DNA of 64,000 bases from Clostridiales bacterium. GTDB taxonomy: Bacteria > Bacillota > Clostridia > Christensenellales > Borkfalkiaceae. This document shows positions 63,473-64,000 of this stretch, in pieces. The stretch is from contig SVII01000008.1 in the NCBI GenBank assembly GCA_015069605.1, positions 1 through 64,000 on the forward strand, given 5' to 3'. Each line of letters starts with the position of its first letter. Position 1 is the stretch's first letter. The notes below the pieces were generated by a model that saw nothing but the letters and a program-made list of their open reading frames with translations, had not been told where the DNA came from and did not search any database. Position numbers and translations under genes: made by a program.

Positions 63473-63598
63473 ATTCTTGATTTTCCCTCGTTATCGGTTA
63501 CACCGTGATTTTGCTATATTATATTAAGATTTCAAAGATTTGTAAACTGTTTTTTACGTACTTTTTTAAGTTTTTGCAAAATTTTTTAAATTTTTCAT

Positions 63599-63636
63599 AA
63601 AAAAAGACTATTTCTTTGTCAGAAACAGCCTTTTTC
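63599..63636 (-). terminator. Terminator of the acidic repeat gene
   Basis: GACTATTTC (63606-63614) pairs with GAAACAGCC (63622-63630) with two G-T pairs on the minus strand, then a T-run. Confidence 0.65.
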
Positions 63637-63642
63637 TACTAT

Positions 63643-64000
63643 TTACTCTTCAGTTTTGGGTTCTTCCACTGCAGGTGCTTCTTCCGTTGCAGGTGCTTCC
63701 TCAACAGCAGGTGCTTCTTCTACAACCGTTTCTTCAACGGGAGCTTCCACAACTTCTTCCGCTACGGGTTCTTCCACCGCAACTTCTTCCGCCACGGGTT
63801 CTTCCGCTTCTTCAACAGCTTCTACGGTTTCTTCTACGGTTTCTTCTTCAACAGCTTCTTCGTTAGCTTCTGCTGTTTCCTCCGCATATACGTCGATGGT
63901 TTTATCATCCGTCGTATCGATCTTCACGCGTTTGTCTTCGATTGCTGCTTCCTGAGGTTTGTTCTTCTTGGAACGAACCACCAACAACGTTACAACCACA
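63643..64000 (-). CDS. Partial: Ala/Glu/Val-rich low-complexity protein
   Basis: The C-terminal 119 codons are inside the window; the gene continues past the right edge. Visible part: a hydrophobic end (VVTLLVV) and a basic RSKKNK stop-transfer, then about 85 residues of EEPVAEEV/EEAPAVEE repeats. This suggests a single-pass membrane protein with an acidic cytoplasmic tail. The N-terminus and any start codon are outside, so family is unknown. Confidence 0.6.
   Translation of the reverse strand, partial: VVVTLLVVRSKKNKPQEAAIEDKRVKIDTTDDKTIDVYAEETAEANEEAVEEETVEETVEAVEEAEEPVAEEVAVEEPVAEEVVEAPVEETVVEEAPAVEEAPATEEAPAVEEPKTEE

Overview
The window reads as a chromosomal segment of a spore-forming, low-to-mid GC Firmicute of the class Clostridia. 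The sporulation and germination genes spoIIR, sleB, ypeB and a spoVB-like flippase, the gyrB-gyrA pair, the spoVB-mazG neighbourhood, many Ser/Glu-linker lipoproteins and strong SigA-type promoters all fit. Codon choice is rich in GCG, ACG and GAC. A Christensenellales/Borkfalkiaceae-like origin is a guess from style, not shown. No phage, insertion sequence, CRISPR array or conjugative gene was seen; this is mostly core and niche-adaptive chromosome.

Layout. 0-5.5 kb: a tRNA-Val, the leftward spoIIR-sleB-ypeB germination operon, trmL, then rightward rubrerythrin with two tiny genes. 5.5-13.4 kb: an M20 amidohydrolase and an MFS permease, an XRE repressor divergent from a flotillin with twin palindromic operators between them, and a polar amino-acid ABC uptake operon ending in a TrpR-like regulator. 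13.4-24.2 kb: an LRR lipoprotein, a membrane zinc-ribbon regulator, a deoxynucleotidase/guanylate-kinase-like fusion, a purine riboswitch (guanine type) in front of a COG2509-type FAD-dependent dehydrogenase, a 5'-nucleotidase lipoprotein and an M6-type metalloprotease lipoprotein with an almost perfect internal duplication. 24.3-29.2 kb: mnmA, a YwaF-type membrane protein, an unknown protein and a TetR-controlled ABC-2 exporter. 29.2-34.7 kb: ppx, maf and mreB, a HAD phosphatase and two half-size TauE/SafE genes separated by two copies of a 65-bp dispersed repeat. 34.9-45.1 kb: an 1150-residue surface lipoprotein with a C-terminal anchor, rsmF-like, a DnaQ-like exonuclease, serS and a P-type ATPase. 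45.1-54.8 kb: a structured intergenic element, gyrA/gyrB, dusB, mazG, spoVB and a CmpB-like protein. 54.9-64 kb: an InlB-repeat lipoprotein, a PHP phosphatase, an SH3-NlpC/P60 lipoprotein, comF, a DUF368 polyprenyl-phosphate flippase with vanZ, an uncharacterised two-domain protein, and acidic proteins at the right edge.

Themes. Three neighbouring loci (16.3-21.7 kb) all point to purine nucleotides: a nucleotidase/kinase fusion, a riboswitch-controlled flavoprotein and an exported nucleotidase. The most interesting leads are that riboswitch and its target, the operator pair between the XRE gene and the flotillin, the fused HAD/kinase enzyme, the 65-bp repeat family, an apparently leaderless vanZ and a multi-branched intergenic structure at 45.1 kb. 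All functions are read from sequence motifs by eye; no database search was run.
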